From positions 18,631,398 through 18,695,397 of the forward strand of contig JAUJPP010000003.1 in the NCBI GenBank assembly GCA_030562195.1: 64,000 nt of DNA, read 5' to 3'. How positions within the stretch are numbered: the first letter of the stretch is position 1; the number at the start of each line of letters is the position of its first letter. Both the position numbers and the translations under genes were made by a program. The notes beneath the pieces were generated by a model that did not search any database, was not told the DNA's origin, and saw nothing but the letters and a program-made list of their open reading frames with translations. Below are positions 34,591 to 48,559 of the stretch, one piece after another. The DNA is from Nipponacmea schrenckii. Its lineage: Eukaryota; Mollusca; Gastropoda; Lottiidae.

Positions 34591-35864
34591 TTCATATGCT
34601 AATGGAGACTGTTAGACGTACTCTTTATTTAGCTTACTTATGTTATTTTATGATGATAAAGTTTTTCATGGGAATGTAAATTGTATTTTCTTTAAAACAG
34701 AGATGATTTAAGGAGTTTATTTTCTGAATTCTGAAAAACTTGCAGTAGGAAGATCTATAAATAAATTGGTCTGATTTAACTATAGAAATCACATATTCAT
34801 GCTGATACAGTGCATTTCTACCAGTTTCCAGGAATTGTGTCAGTGACAATGCTTCCATTAACTTTACATCCTAGAAAGATTTTCTACATGACCTTATACT
34901 TCAACCAGAATGTGATTACATTAATTGGTGTCAAAATCTTCTACTACAGAAAACCAGAAATGGTTGTCTGGAATAGTAATTTTTAAAGGATAATAAGTCA
35001 ATTCTTGAAGTCACTGGAGAATCAAGATAAAACTAGACAAGATTAGATTTTTCATTATCCAGTCAAGTTTGAATATTGAAGGCCACATTAATGAGCCTAA
35101 TAAAACTCTACCAATTAACCATATCTTTTTCTCTCTACAAGGTCAACCAAAATAACTCTTAAAAATTCTTTGATGTCAAAAAGGTAAGAATATGGCTGAA
35201 TATATATCTGTGATTATCTGCAATTATCTTTGAACTTATTTGTTCCTGAAAATCTGCATTCATTCACAGCCATTATCAGGAATAGTTCTGAGAAACGACT
35301 GGTCAGAATATATATATTAATAGACGATAAACATTCAATACCCTATTGTGGTGTTATGCAATCTGTGTGTGATACATACAAGCCTTAAATATGCATTTTA
35401 TTTGATAAGGTGAACTTTTACTTATTCCCATCTTTCGTTTGCAATACATCAAAACAAAGTTTTATGGACAATAAATGCTATTTTGACCTGATGGAATCTT
35501 TACTTTGCATACATAATTCTAAATATGTATACTATAGGTATAGTTACTATAATGATATTACAAAAACTGGATGAAAAGGTCTAAATAAACAACAATCAGT
35601 TTTACTCAACCAATATTTCACTCTATTTAGTCCCTGATAATGCTGACTTGTCTGAGAATTCCCTGAGCATTTGTAATCAGATACTAAATAACCCAATTTC
35701 CTAAGATATCTGATATTTTAGGTCAACTCCAACCTTACAAATTTGTCAATTTATTTTTTTTATGCAAGAGTACCTTAGAACTATGTCTTTAAAGTTATAA
35801 GACGACTTTTAAAAACACTAGGTACAAGTGATGATTGTGTTCTTGCAATTTATTTCAAATAATA
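34591..35864. other. Intergenic, no gene seen
   Basis: AT-rich spacer with no exon, RNA gene or element recognised. Confidence 0.5.
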
Positions 35865-36131
35865 CGAGCGGACGCCCGAAAGGCTATACCCCCACCAGCA
35901 GCAAATTTTTATTGGTGAGCAAAACACCAACAGCAAAAAAGTCAGAAAGCCAGGAACCAATGATCAAAATTTCATGAAATTCGAACCCATCCAAGATCTC
36001 ATCAATATGAACAAGCATACAAAGTTTCATTGAAATCCGATGAAAACTGTGGTCTCTATTGTGGCCACAAGCAATTCCGGACGGACAGGGTCAACCGCAA
36101 TATACGTCCACATTATATGTGGGCGTATAAA
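35865..36131 (+). mobile_element. 161-bp-core repeat family, short copy 35.9 kb
   Basis: The left part has ggctatacccccaccagcag, a variant of the family start. The right end is the palindrome acgtccacattatatgtggg then cgtataaaa. Only about one core unit remains (aagatctcatcaatatgaac, caaagtttcattgaaatccg). It appears internally deleted. Confidence 0.75.
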
Positions 36132-37529
36132 AATTCATCTTAATTGTAAGTCTACGTGTAAAGTACTGAACAAAACAAAACTCAACAGCATCTCATTAGA
36201 TTTAAGAAAGGCACTCAACTAAACTGGAACTGAAAATGGCATACCCGGTACACACGCATACAAACCCAAACAATCCTTATAGAATTGTAGTCAGATATAT
36301 GAAGCAAACTAAAGCAAACATAAAAGAATCCATTCATAAATATGTACAGAAAGGTCAAGCAAAAATCAACCATCATCAATAATGTGAAAGCACCAGGTTT
36401 CATAAAACTCAATTGAACACTTTAAATATCTAGTCTCAGTACAAGTGGATAGTTTTGACCATTAGTATCAGACTGTTAATGGTCACAATCAATTGAGCAA
36501 TTTGAATTCAGTAAAGATTGATAAATCTTTTCACTTAAAACTCTATTTTTGATCTTTATTCTGATCATCAGAAATTTTTATCTTGACCAGAGAAACAATC
36601 ATCTCTATGCAAAAGTTTCACTGTACTTAACTACAAAATTTGCTTCACCTCTTTTGGTTCTGGTGACATCCTTGTACAATATATCAAATTTGCTACCTCA
36701 CTACTTAAAACAATTATATAAATCTATAAATAAGGATTCCTAGATATAATTATTTTATTTGTATTGAAACCTTACAGTTCAATTTGACCTTTCCTTTGGA
36801 AGATAATGAACATCATGTTTTTGTAGATATATATTGAATATAACCAATAATTTTTTCTTTTTAAAAACTACTTGATGCTTTTATAATTTTCATGTTGAGA
36901 CCATGACCTTTTGATTTCATTCCACATATACTTCCAACACTATTGATTTACGAAATGAGGGACAATTTACATCAATTTTAAAAGAACACCTACATTTTCT
37001 CAAATAACGCTTCATTATCAGCTGATCAGTGGCCATTTTCTTTCATTCTAACTCTTACATTGATGATTTATCAACACTGAAATTCTAAGTTAAAGACAAT
37101 CATTATCTGGTACCGGAATCAGGGAAAAGTCACGGAATCATTCTTCATATAATCTATGACATTAACAGGTTTTTATACTGTGGAAACAAAGGATTATACA
37201 TCATGACTGGAGGTGCTTTAACAGATTACTTCTAGTTTATTCCTTTGACATTCATCCCATCGTTCAGGGCTTCAATCTATAAAAATTTACATGCCTCTTT
37301 TGCAGGATTCATTCATTAAAAACAAGGCTGACTATGACGTATTGTCTAGAAATTTGTTTTTAGTTGTCTATTGTGTAAAATATCAAACATAAAGAAAACA
37401 ACCCTAGACTGTTTGTTTTGAGGCTTCAATGGGACATGAAAGGAGGATACAAACAAGTAAGTACTCAATACAGATATCAATATACAATAAAAATATAAAC
37501 AATAATACTATTTTCTGAGTTTTTCCTGA
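36132..37529. other. Intergenic, no gene seen
   Basis: AT-rich spacer. Short open frames at 36040-36222, 36215-36412 and 36549-36743 overlap or abut repeat ends and have no protein-like features. Confidence 0.5.
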
Positions 37530-37880
37530 GGGAAAAACCTACATACGCTCACCATCAGCTTTGATTGCAAGTACAAATCATTGTATGATGTCCATAAAGA
37601 ATTGTTGCCTGTAGGGTGAGCATGAGTTGCACCTTATAGCAGAGTGAAAAAAAAATAAGTCAGACACCATATTCTGGTAAAAAAAATCATGAAAATAGAT
37701 AGGGATCATCTTCATAATGCGTTGACCCACAAAATAAAAATCCAAAAAATCCATAAAGAATTGTAGCCTGTAGAGTGACCATGAGTTGCTCCCTTTAGCT
37801 AATAGATAAAAAGATAAAAGATACTAAGTCAGACACAATATTCGTGTAAAAAATTAAAATAAATTTGTGGGCATATAAAA
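37530..37880 (+). mobile_element. Copy with family termini but a different core
   Basis: Starts near acctacatacgctcaccatc and ends gtgggcatataaaa, like the 161-bp-core family. Its inside is two 159-bp repeats of another sequence (tccataaagaattgttgcct, then gagcatgagttgc). It sits head to tail against the copy beginning at 37881. Confidence 0.65.
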
Positions 37881-38542
37881 CAAGTGGTTGCCTAGCAAGA
37901 TACGCCCACTTTAAAATATTATTACAGGCAAAAACTCTAAGATTAATTAGGTCTAATCCAAGTTATCATCCATATAAATGTTCACAACAAATTTCATTAA
38001 AATCAGTAAAAAATTTTGTCTATCGCAGCGTTTTGACTAAGTCAAGTGCAATAACTCAAAAACAGTACATGTATATCAAAACGTCAATTTCGAACTTGAC
38101 CAAGATGACATCAACTTCAATGATCACACCAAATTTCATTCAAATCAGATGAAAACTGTTGTCTCGATCATGTTCACAAGTCTATTTCAACGCAATTTGA
38201 TTTAGTAAAGGCCAATAACTCAAAAAACGTTTACCCAAAAATTGTTATCAATCTTGTCTTCTCTATCGTGTTCACAAGCCAATTTTAACACATTTTTACT
38301 AAGTCAAGTGAAATAACTAAAAAACCGTTCATCGAAAAATCGCCAATTTCGAACTTGTCCAAGATCTCATCAATATAAATGATCACAGCAAGTTTCATTC
38401 AAATCCGACAAAAACTGTAGTCTCTATTGCGTTCACAAGCAATTGTAGACGGACGGACGGACAGACAGAACGACAGACAGACGGATGGACGGACAGGGGT
38501 GAGGACAATATACGACCACATTATAATGTGGGCATATAAAAA
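37881..38542 (+). mobile_element. 161-bp-core repeat family, copy 37.9 kb
   Basis: Left end caagtggttgcctagcaaga then tacgcccac, nearly identical to the copy at 26217. The core has three to four units (aagtcaagtgcaataactca). A gacggacggacggacagaca-like simple repeat at 38450-38500 precedes the right end accacattataatgtgggca then tataaaa. Confidence 0.87.
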
Positions 38543-40855
38543 CAATATGATAGCTTGTAGCACAGGTTCATAAAAATTAACATGTACAGGTATTTATGCC
38601 CATATAAATAGAGTAGAGCAGCATCTTTAAAATTTGGTAATTCAAAATTGATTGTAAAGAGCACGCAATAGTCATCCAAAGTTACAACCTTGACTAAAAC
38701 TTATTAGTTATTACATGTGTTTAAGTAAATGGACAAGGACATTTTGATGGTGACAAGAAGCCTATTTCTCTCAATCTCTTAATGATAGCACTAAAAACAC
38801 TACATGGAATTAAAGAAAAATATAGTATGATTGTTATTGATATTTATGTGAAAAATAGAATCTTTCACTCCTGCTTATGTCATAATTATGAAGCAAGTTG
38901 CTGGAATATTTAATTTCATTATTAAAAATAGTATGAGGCTAGTGATGCCTGAGGTAAATTTTGCCCAGACATACATTAATTACACAAGTTTCAAATTAAA
39001 ATGTTCTGCAATGAGATTTAGATAGCACTACTGAAATAGCCATAGTAATGAGAATCTTTTTAATTGAAAAAGCAGATATGTATGTGTAGGATGTAAAATT
39101 CATATCAATAATCAATAAGTAATCAAATACTTCAACTGTAAAAATCTCTAAATATGTAAGAAACTTGCATAAATAGAAATAACCAACACCATAAGAGACT
39201 TGCAGGGGTCCACCTGGAATCTTTCTTGGCATTTCTTGCACCTGTCCCCCCTGTAAAAACTTTTGATAGTTTTCAATCAGAGAACGTCTTTTTCTAACCC
39301 CCTTCACTGTTAGCGATACGCCCCCTTAGGTATACAGACTACAGACTTGTCAGGACCAGGACAAGATAACATACAAAAACAGGATATTCAATTACACAAA
39401 GACATACAGAACAAAACAAACCTGAACAAAACTATAGAACTGGGGTACTTGAACAAAAAAGGATTAACCTGTATCTAAACTTATTAAACACACTTGTTGG
39501 GAAAAACAGTTATGCCTTGGTGTTTATTTCATCAGTGAAAACTCTAAATACTGCACAATTCTGAACTATTTTAATGTAAAAATCTTCTTCCAAGTTAGAA
39601 TTCATTAAGAAAGAAAACCTTCATGTGAATGACACTGTATGGAATTCCAAAACAAAGCAACAGGAGACAATTTCCTAGAGAGTTCCTGCGATAAATCGAA
39701 GCCTTTTACAGCCAGTCATTTAATTTGAAACTCATTACTTTGTCTCTTCTCTAAACATCCGGCTTGGTGGACGGTTTGTTGGACGACAACACAGATCATA
39801 AACTATATCTTATATAGGTCAGGGAATGTCTGTGTCAAAAAGATACCACAGATTCTTCACTCATTAAGTGTGAGTCTAGTCTGGACTTTTTAATTTCCTT
39901 GTTTGTATCTGATCGCAGCTCTATATAATCTGGCCACAATTTCAACTTTACCAGATTATCTTAAAAAAAACTCAATATTGATTTTACATATATACAAACA
40001 ACAAAATATGATAACAGGTATAAAAGTTTACACTTAAACACTGAAAATATTGGACAGCTCAATATTTTAAAACATAGCCTACATAGAATTTGAAGGGAAG
40101 TTTATAGGTATTGATCATTGATCTGATTAAAGCACTTGTGAAGGTGTAAAACTCAATTAACATTTCTGAGTACAAACTTTCAATAATTATGGGAAATATT
40201 TCATTGTTTTTTACTTCCATTTAATCGCTGACCCTAATGAGACTGGGTGAATCATAACAGAATCAATTTCATAGTACAGACAAGTTGATAAAATCGACCA
40301 CTCATCAATTAGAATACATCAACAAATTACCCAAGGACACAGATGTAAACAATACACTGATTGGTTAATATTTGTCATGGAAATGAATGTGTATGTAACT
40401 ATGGAAACAAGGTATTAGCCACTGTTTGCTGACCATTATATTCGGCCATTGAGTTGATTTATGGGAAATGAACATGTCCTTCTTAATTACCTCCCTTTAG
40501 TAGAATCTCATTGTTAATAGAGCGTTTATTAATGTTCTGTGCTTAGACTGAGCTGTCAATCAACCTATACCTTATTGTCCATCATTGGGACAGTACAAAA
40601 TTGAGACTCAGCCAAAGAAGATGAATTGGTGTCTCCAGATTTGCCACAAAAAAATGGCAAAAACAAATCAGTGATAATTGAGATTATTTGGACATAATAA
40701 AATCTTCCCCACACTCACTCTATGGAAAAATAAATGTTCTTATAGTAGAATAAAATTTCACTTAATTATCAATTTTAAAAATAAACTAACTCTGGTTGTC
40801 TCAACCATCCATCAAAAATCATATTTAAATATCACAGACTAAAGATAACTTATTC
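38543..40855. other. Intergenic, no gene seen
   Basis: AT-rich. A 103-codon - strand open frame (39307-38996) begins with basic, protein-like MKGVRKRRSLIENYQKFLQG and then turns into low-value sequence. Its flanks show no splice or promoter logic, so I do not call a gene; a lost transposon fragment is possible. Confidence 0.4.
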
Positions 40856-41320
40856 AAATCTTAGTTTTAATACAAAACCAATTACACTTTTAGTTTTAAT
40901 ACAAAACCAAAAACCCAAAAAAAAAATTATAATCTTACTTTTAATACGACAAAACAAATTAAAATTTAAATCTTACTTTTTTAATACAACAAAACAAATT
41001 ACAATCTTATTTTTAATACAAAAATAACGAATTACAATCTTACTTTTAATACAACAAAAAAAAAATTTTTTTAAAAAAAAAATTCTTACTTTTAATACAA
41101 CAAAACAAATTACAATCTTACTTTTAATACAACATAACAAATTACAATCTTACTTTTAATACAACAAAACAAATTACAATCTTACTTTTAATACAACAAA
41201 ACAAATTACAATCTTATCTTTAATACAAAACAAATTACAATCTTACTTTTAACACAAAACAATACCTTTATTACAAAAAAAATTACAATCTTACTTTTAA
41301 TACAACCAAATTACAATCAA
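40856..41320. repeat. ~32-bp AT-rich tandem array
   Basis: About 14 units built on aatcttacttttaatacaac followed by aaaacaaattac, with length variation and long A runs near 41055-41085. Units between 41085 and 41220 are nearly identical. Confidence 0.9.
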
Positions 41321-44219
41321 TCCTAAACCACAGACTAAAATTAATTAGCCAAAAAGTTAACACTTATATTCATGAATCAAATTATAGAAGTTAAGAATCA
41401 ATTTTAAAAGCTAGATGTCTTGCCTGAAAATGTTGCAGATGTTGAATGTTGTGGAGGTGTTGAAGACACATAAGCTTAGTGCTTTTACCACATTCAGTTA
41501 AAAGAAACGATGAATATATGGTTTGTCAATATTAAATATTCGATACTTTTATTCATTCTGGGTTAATTTGCTAGAGCAAACATTATCTATCTGGACTCCC
41601 AAGGTGCGTGGTCTTTGAATGAAATAATAGCAATTACACTGGGTAGTAATAGTTAATATTATTTCTACTTATTGGACCACAGTTATATAGCTAGCAAGTA
41701 AAACTGATAGTATAACTGATTAATATAAGACAAACAATCTAATAGCAATATTTCAATAATGTGTATTAGGTTTTATACAAAAATGTTTAAAATCTCTGTT
41801 GATATTGGTATTGGGTACAGGGTAAACATTTCATTAATTTAGTCTAATCCTTGCTAACAACACTAACTATAGTTGATGGTGCCGTACTTTGCGGTAGAAA
41901 GCCGATTCAGCTGTTACATCTAGTTAGTGCAACCGTGCGTCATTCACAGTGGCTATGTTGATTACAATTAATCCATAAATTGAATAATATTGTTTACAAT
42001 GTAATTATGATGGAAATATAAAAAACAAATGGCGTCTGCTCAGCCACAAATAGCGAAGTGTTTTCATTCTTGATTACCTCTTGGATTCCTGATAATTCCA
42101 GCAGCTACCCCAAGAGCGGTTTTGAATGAGAAATTTTGGAAATGAGTGAAAGAGAACGAAAACTAGTGTTGTCATGCCATCAAGTGTTCAATCAATGGTA
42201 TGATAATGGAATATTTATGACACAGACATCAAAATACTGGAAAAAAAATAGTTAAAAATCAAAAATAACATTTTGTTGAAAAATGTGTGTATACTATTTT
42301 GTTAATTATATAATTAACGAAGTCCAAATTACGTTTTGCATTAGAAACACTGATGTAGGACACATATATTTACACATATAATAATGGTTCATTTAAAACA
42401 TTCATATCAATAACTTCAGTTGATTTCAGCAGTGATTTTCCTCAGAATTCCCCAGTAAAAAAAGTTTTTTTTTTTAGTACATGCTTTCTATGAAGCCAAA
42501 TGCCTATATATATTCCATTTAGAAATATAAAAGTTTTTAATACTACATGAGTTATCACCTGAAAATTAAAGCTTTTAATTCAAAATAAAAACATTAATTT
42601 TGTGCTTATATAATATAGTGAATAGAGTGACACTGATTATGGTTCACTAACACACTGTAATCACAGTTTATTTTCAGATCTTCAATATTAAGTGAGTGAA
42701 CTCTCCTTTTCTTCATTCACCCAGCCTTATTTATCTTTTATCTCTCTCTCAATTGGCGTGACCTTACTTTCCAAATTTTGTATACCAGTTACCCCTGGAT
42801 TGTGACCATTTTCTGTAGTTGGTATTCATTAGCTTATAGTATTTCAAAGTGGAAGGACTTTCAACCCTATGCTTGAAATTGGTAGTTAATAAGATTGTAT
42901 TATACAATGATGTAAACTGCATTTTTTCCCATTAATTGTGGATATGCTTGTGTCATAAGAATATTTCAGCCTATTTGGTAAGTTTAGCTTGTGTGGTCTT
43001 AATTGTTTTGTTTTATTTGGTAGTGGATTATATTGGTTAATTTCATTGTCACTTGGCAGCCATTTTGAGGTTTATACTTGGCACAAAGCATTGCATTCAT
43101 TACAGTCATTTATTTAAAGTTACATTTACATCATGTCATTACATCATCTATTATTTGGCTAGATACTAAGCTGTGGTTTATAGGCCTAGCTTGATTGGTT
43201 AGTTTGATAGGTATGTTGCTTTTAACCCCTCATATTTAGGGTAAGTCCTTTGCCTGTATTTCTGTATTCATGAATTAATAACTGTTTATATCTTTAATAT
43301 ATCTATATTTTAAGAATATTTGTAATATACTGTTGGATAGGAATGATTTTATCTACATGATTAGACTAAGAGACTTTGCATTTGTGTTAAAAGATTTCTG
43401 GTTATTACTTTAATAACAAAGAAAACAGGTATTATAAAATGTATACTTTTATGAACTTTTATAGTTATATTCTCCTTTTGAATATTCCAGCGTTTTTGTT
43501 ATGTAATAAAGTTTTACTCAGTATATGAATGTTTGATTTATCATCTGATACCTGTCAACCCATTTTCAATTATATCTGCCACCATATATAATATTTTGTT
43601 TCATACATAATTATTTACCTTGAAGTGATTTTTGAATAATTAATACAACATCAAATTCACTTTGTTGAATATTTGGTTGCTAAGGAACAAAGATGTACTC
43701 ATGAATAAGTTAATATAGTTATTATTCAGGATCATTCTTACATAATTTTCTATCAGGGTTAAAAACTAATGAAGTACATTTTCTACATTTTAATTAAAAA
43801 ATTATTGTTATTTCAGTATTATTAAAAGGAGGTCCTCCAGAAATAATAATTATTGTTATAGTATATTATATAATTTATTGGTCTTGTAATAGAATATCCA
43901 TAGATATGATTGTATTTGAAGCCAGATAGCTCATATTAATACACAAGGGGACTTAATTCAATACTTTATCACAAATAGATGGGGAAAAATCTCCCACAAG
44001 ACTGTGACAGAGGAAACAACATTAATTTGTTTTCAGAAAAACATCAATTGCTAACAATTGTAATTTGTGTATCAGTTGCTACCATATTATTTAACAAATA
44101 CATAATTTACACAAGTCACAATATAAAGTCGCAATATAAGACACGCCCCCTCGTCAGAAATCTTGGAGGGGGACATGATATCAAAGTGTCTTTTGTAGGC
44201 GTATAATAGGCACAATTCA
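41321..44219. other. Intergenic, no gene seen
   Basis: AT-rich spacer. At about 41882 gccgtactttgcggtagaaa resembles the start of the hairpin repeat at 31137, perhaps a third fragment. A short open frame at 43979-44206 has no recognised features. Confidence 0.45.
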
Positions 44220-46195
44220 TTAGAATCAAATAAAAAGAACACATAAGCCCTCAATCTCGATCTAGTTTAATGCTTGGAGAGTAAATTGGACATTTTGATA
44301 TATCATTCACGTGGTACATTTAAAACCGTGTAGAGCGTCAATATAATTAGGACATCAAAGTCAATAAGCACCTTTAGAATCTGAAAAAAAAAATAACCCT
44401 CTAAATTGATTAGTTTATGCTCTAGAGCAGTCCAAAGTTGTGAATTTTGCTGTTTTCGGGCAGCCATAAAACCAGAAGTAGACGTCAAAGTATCAATTGG
44501 AAGTCAAAGTCAATGAATTTTGACTTTGTAAAGGTCCAGGTCACAGAAGGTCAAGGTCACAAGTAATAAGACTATAAACTATAAAACCAAATTCGAAATT
44601 CAAAAATTGACTGCCAAATTTTTTTTTTCATACAAATCGCACATTACCCAGGGGCCTAGTGCTCACACGAATAATTGATTATTCGAAGCTGTTTTCGTGA
44701 ATATTAGAATCGGATTTTACTAGTCGATTATTCGCCTATAAACAAGATTAAATGATAATACATTCCGACGTTTTGAAAACTCCCCTTTAAATAACATTGT
44801 CTTTATAACGGCAGTCAAACTAATATGCCGGCTAATGCAAGAGTTTTGTTCAGAAATATTTAACTTTAAATAAATCACCCCAAATTGAACTTAAATTCCG
44901 ACACAATAGTTTTTGATTACCACTGTTGGTTATCCTAGTTCTAAGGTTACAAATGTGCGTTGTAAAATCTACTTAGACCAACCGACCCCGATATAGGACG
45001 AATCAACCGGAATCAATTTGTTCATATCGAACCGCAGTGCAATACAGTTTTTAAGAATTAAACGTCCAGTTTTCTATCCAAACGTAGACAAACAACTATT
45101 CGTGGATCTATTTTAATCTCATGCCTGGAAGTACAAACCGCTTTGGTTAGCACAAGATTATGAAGAGTAATTTTGTTAACTGATTTTTACGCAATTTATT
45201 TAGGCATTATTTCAAGATAATCCCTGAACCAAGTTATGTATAGATTGTGTTGTCAAGTCTCTCAGCGTCGCATTTCGTTTATATAACTAGTGCTGGATAA
45301 TCAAAGTATTTAACTTTTGATTAGCTGGTATAAATAGAAACATGTAATTATCCAATCAGATGAAAGAAGGTTCACTTCGGATGGTTTTCTGTTATTTTGG
45401 TACTTCGATTTTTTTATCAATTAGAACTGAATACGTTTTATTCCATTGTTTACCGGCTTTATTGTTCCTCAAAACGCAACCTGCATGTAATAAATAATAA
45501 TTGTATGTCATGAAAGACCCTTTCAAAGCGAGGTATTTATAGTACTGTTGTAAATCTGTATTGCAAGAGAGAAAACTGGCAAATTTCACCAATATTAAAA
45601 CTAATTTTTCAATGCAATTTTTTAGTTGAAAATATCGTTGATTAATCAAATACAAATCGAATTATGCCGTTGAATAGTCAAATAGCAAAAATCACTATTC
45701 GTGTGAGCACTACAGGGGCCCCATTTTGAGTTTTACAATAAAGTGACATTTCAACATGACAGCCAAAGTTACACTTCCGGTAAAGATTTTTCCTTTGTTT
45801 TTTTTTTCTTCTAATTTAATCTAAATTGACATAAATTTTGTTGCAATACATCAATTTCAGAGCATGTAGGTCGCCGGAAGTGAAGCAAATATTTTAACTC
45901 AGCCAAAGTTATCAAATTGATGATACTTCCTTGCATCAATGGGTCTTAAAATAGCAAAGTTGCAAAAATAGTCTAAAATACGGCAAAATATAGTGTGCTA
46001 TGAATTTTCGAATTTTTTTAACTGCAATCTGGTTGTAATTATTTCGAGTTTCTAAGAATGCAAACCTGAAGAAAATCAATCCAAAAATAGGACTTCTAGA
46101 GCCAATTTTGTACTTTTTGCACTTGTGGCACTTGCTATTCAGCAAAAATGTTTCAAAATATCTTTACCTAATATGTCGCCACAACAGAAGGTCAC
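44220..46195. repeat. Long 'ggtcaaggtcac' dispersed repeat, copy A (interrupted)
   Basis: Shares several blocks with 48560-50215: an ataaaaccagaagtagacgt-like block, gaaggtcaaggtcac, gccccattttgagttttac and a cggaagt block. It is split by the hAT-type element at 44657-45712. Its outer limits are not certain because only parts align to copy B. Confidence 0.7.
44657..45712. mobile_element. Non-autonomous hAT-type transposon (1056 bp) with exact 8-bp target duplication
   Basis: Terminal inverted repeats tagtgctcacacgaata, 17 bp and perfect, at both ends. Flanking CAGGGGCC at 44649-44656 and 45713-45720 is an exact 8-bp duplication, as for hAT elements. No transposase is seen; the 87-codon - strand open frame at 45392-45655 shows none of the hAT motifs. 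It is inserted inside repeat copy A, and copy B provides the uninterrupted version of the site. Confidence 0.92.
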
Positions 46196-48035
46196 GGTAT
46201 GTTGAAAAACGAAGTCCCACAAAAAATATGGCTAAATTGTAATAATAATTATCTACATTCTGGACCTGAAATTAATAAATTAACGAGTCAGTAACATATT
46301 AATATTCTATTTCAGCCATTTATAAAAATGAAAAGGAAAAACAAATCTCCAAAAAAAGGGAATACATTAACATCGAAGTAAAAATATCAATTATTACTAC
46401 TGTACTTATTTGCCAATAAATAGAATTTGTTTTATGTCCATTCTTCTGCTGTAATTGTAAAAGTCACAAATCTGTTTTAAGTGTCCCCTGAAAAAGTGAT
46501 CAAAATTACGATTTTAGATCTTTACCAATGTGCATCCTCATTCTTAATGAAGTTCATATCTCACGTCCACAGTTCTCACCAATTGTTTTCAGTAAATATG
46601 TAACAGGTTGATATTCTGAAAGCCACCGTTCTGACTGGCATAGATCGAGAAATAATAGATTCTCTTTCATTCCTATACATGTATATTTCAATGCTTTTAT
46701 TTATCAATAGATGAGTGTTTTTATCAGTTCACAATACCCACAAAATGAATACTGCATTTTAACTTCATTTAAAATTTCTATTCTAAGACTTGGTCAATTA
46801 GACAATATAATCATCAGTGGACCTACTTGGTGTCATATGTAGTTTAATTTCATTCAAATGGAATTTTCTAAATCTTTATCAAAGATTACTTAGTTTTATG
46901 GATAATAATTATTAAATATTTGTTATGAATCACATTAGAGAGGAATTCCACAAAACTCTTTTCTGGCAAAGACTGAGAAAGTAATCTTAAGGTTCATTCT
47001 AAGAGGGAGTAGTCCTTAGAACAGATCAATGTGAATGTAGGTTAATCTTAGATTGAGGTATTTAACATGATATTCTAATGATACAATTATAATCACTTCC
47101 CTCTAATCAATACCTTTATTCAGAATAATTTAATACTTTTTCATTATAAGGAGTAAAGACATTGAGCAGTGTAGCTTGAGTATCCTGGTCAGATGTGTTC
47201 TAAATTTACTTACAAAATTGGTACAAGTTTAGAGAAAAAGAAAGATGAAAATATATGGAATTTGTCTTTAATCAATACAGATAACTGTTGAACATATATC
47301 ATCAAGGGCATAACACAATCACAGTTCAAATGAGGCAAAGGAGGGTCTGTGTGTATCTACCTAAAAAAACTGAAGAAATAACTTCAAGTTTGCTCATCTC
47401 TTTTAAGATGAGACATCTGCTCATTTGATGCTATAACACCTAGATTATTAACCTTGATAACTTATCATATAATTGTGCTGGTCTTCTATGAGGGTTTTAT
47501 CTAGGAAACTTTAATGTCTTATAATTTTTTTTTATCTGGTTATACCCTTAACTTGTATGATAATAGAATTGGTTATTCTTTGAAGTTTTAAGAAGATACC
47601 AGACCCCCAGAAATCACAAGAGATATGATAGTTTATCTCTTATCCAAATATGCTGGTATGTATTTATGAAACCTACAATTAAATTTGCATGTATTACCAT
47701 TGTTTTGTCCAACTTTTGTGAATTGTTTATATTTGCATTCACATGTGCTGTAGAAAATAACAGATTCCAGATATGGTAATTGTGTAGATGAGATTGGAAA
47801 ACATACTAGGAAAGTTTACTTGAAGCACCATTTACAATTTAAAACTAGAAGGAATTTAAATGAGTTGGTAATATTATTGTCTGCACTTTGAGTCTACTCA
47901 GATCTACCTCCCTGGAATCTGGCTCTTATTACAAACTTGATATTATCTAATAGAAAACTATTATGTATTTTAATATAAACATGATCAAGGCATGCATAAA
48001 TAAATTTGTCAAATATTCTATCCTCTGCTGTTGAT
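46196..48035. other. Intergenic, no gene seen
   Basis: AT-rich spacer without recognised exons, RNA genes or element ends. Confidence 0.5.
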
Positions 48036-48170
48036 ATTGGTGGCGTGAGGGTCTATATACTGAAAACATTATTGCCCATGAGGGCCTACATACTAAAAAA
48101 ATATTTGCCCATGAGGGCCCACAAAACCACCTATTTATATTGAAAACAACACTACCCATGATGGTTCATA
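48036..48170. repeat. Short tandem repeat, ~40-bp units
   Basis: Three degenerate units around gcccatgagggcctacatac followed by a gaaaacatt-like A/T segment. It yields a repetitive PSWAN/RPSW peptide on the - strand that is not a gene. Confidence 0.75.
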
Positions 48171-48559
48171 TGAAAAACAGACCATAGCTCATATAAATGT
48201 TATACGGCTCCACCACTAAACTAAAAGTATAACCAGAAGCACATTGCAAGATGTCGGGTGCAGAACAAACTTTCCCGAAGGTATTCAGAAAGTCACGTGA
48301 CAAAATCTGATTGGCTGTGGCGCAAATCGTATTAACTTCATTAATATTCATATTTGTCATATAGCTATGAAAAATTCATAAAGCAGCCTACTGGTTTGAT
48401 TTTTAATGGCTTTAGATGTCATAATCCTATTATTTAATATAATCAATAGATGGCAGAGATTTGAATCAAGATTAGAGATAGGACATAATATAATCTCTTT
48501 ATTAAATACATTGTTAGAACGGTGGGTTTGTTTTACCATCCGCCAATATTTTTTTTTTA
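48171..48559. other. Intergenic, no gene seen
   Basis: AT-rich spacer before repeat copy B, ending in a run of T at about 48549-48558. Confidence 0.45.

Noticed and set aside
34283..34615. 110-codon open frame as a gene
   Set aside because: It lies in a dispersed repeat, has no domain or splice context, and its composition is as expected by chance.
38996..39307. Basic N-terminus MKGVRKRRSLIENYQ as a gene start
   Set aside because: Protein-like quality stops after about 35 codons and no exon borders or homology can be supported.
45392..45655. 87-codon open frame as hAT transposase
   Set aside because: It shows no zinc finger or hAT dimerisation motif and is far too short.
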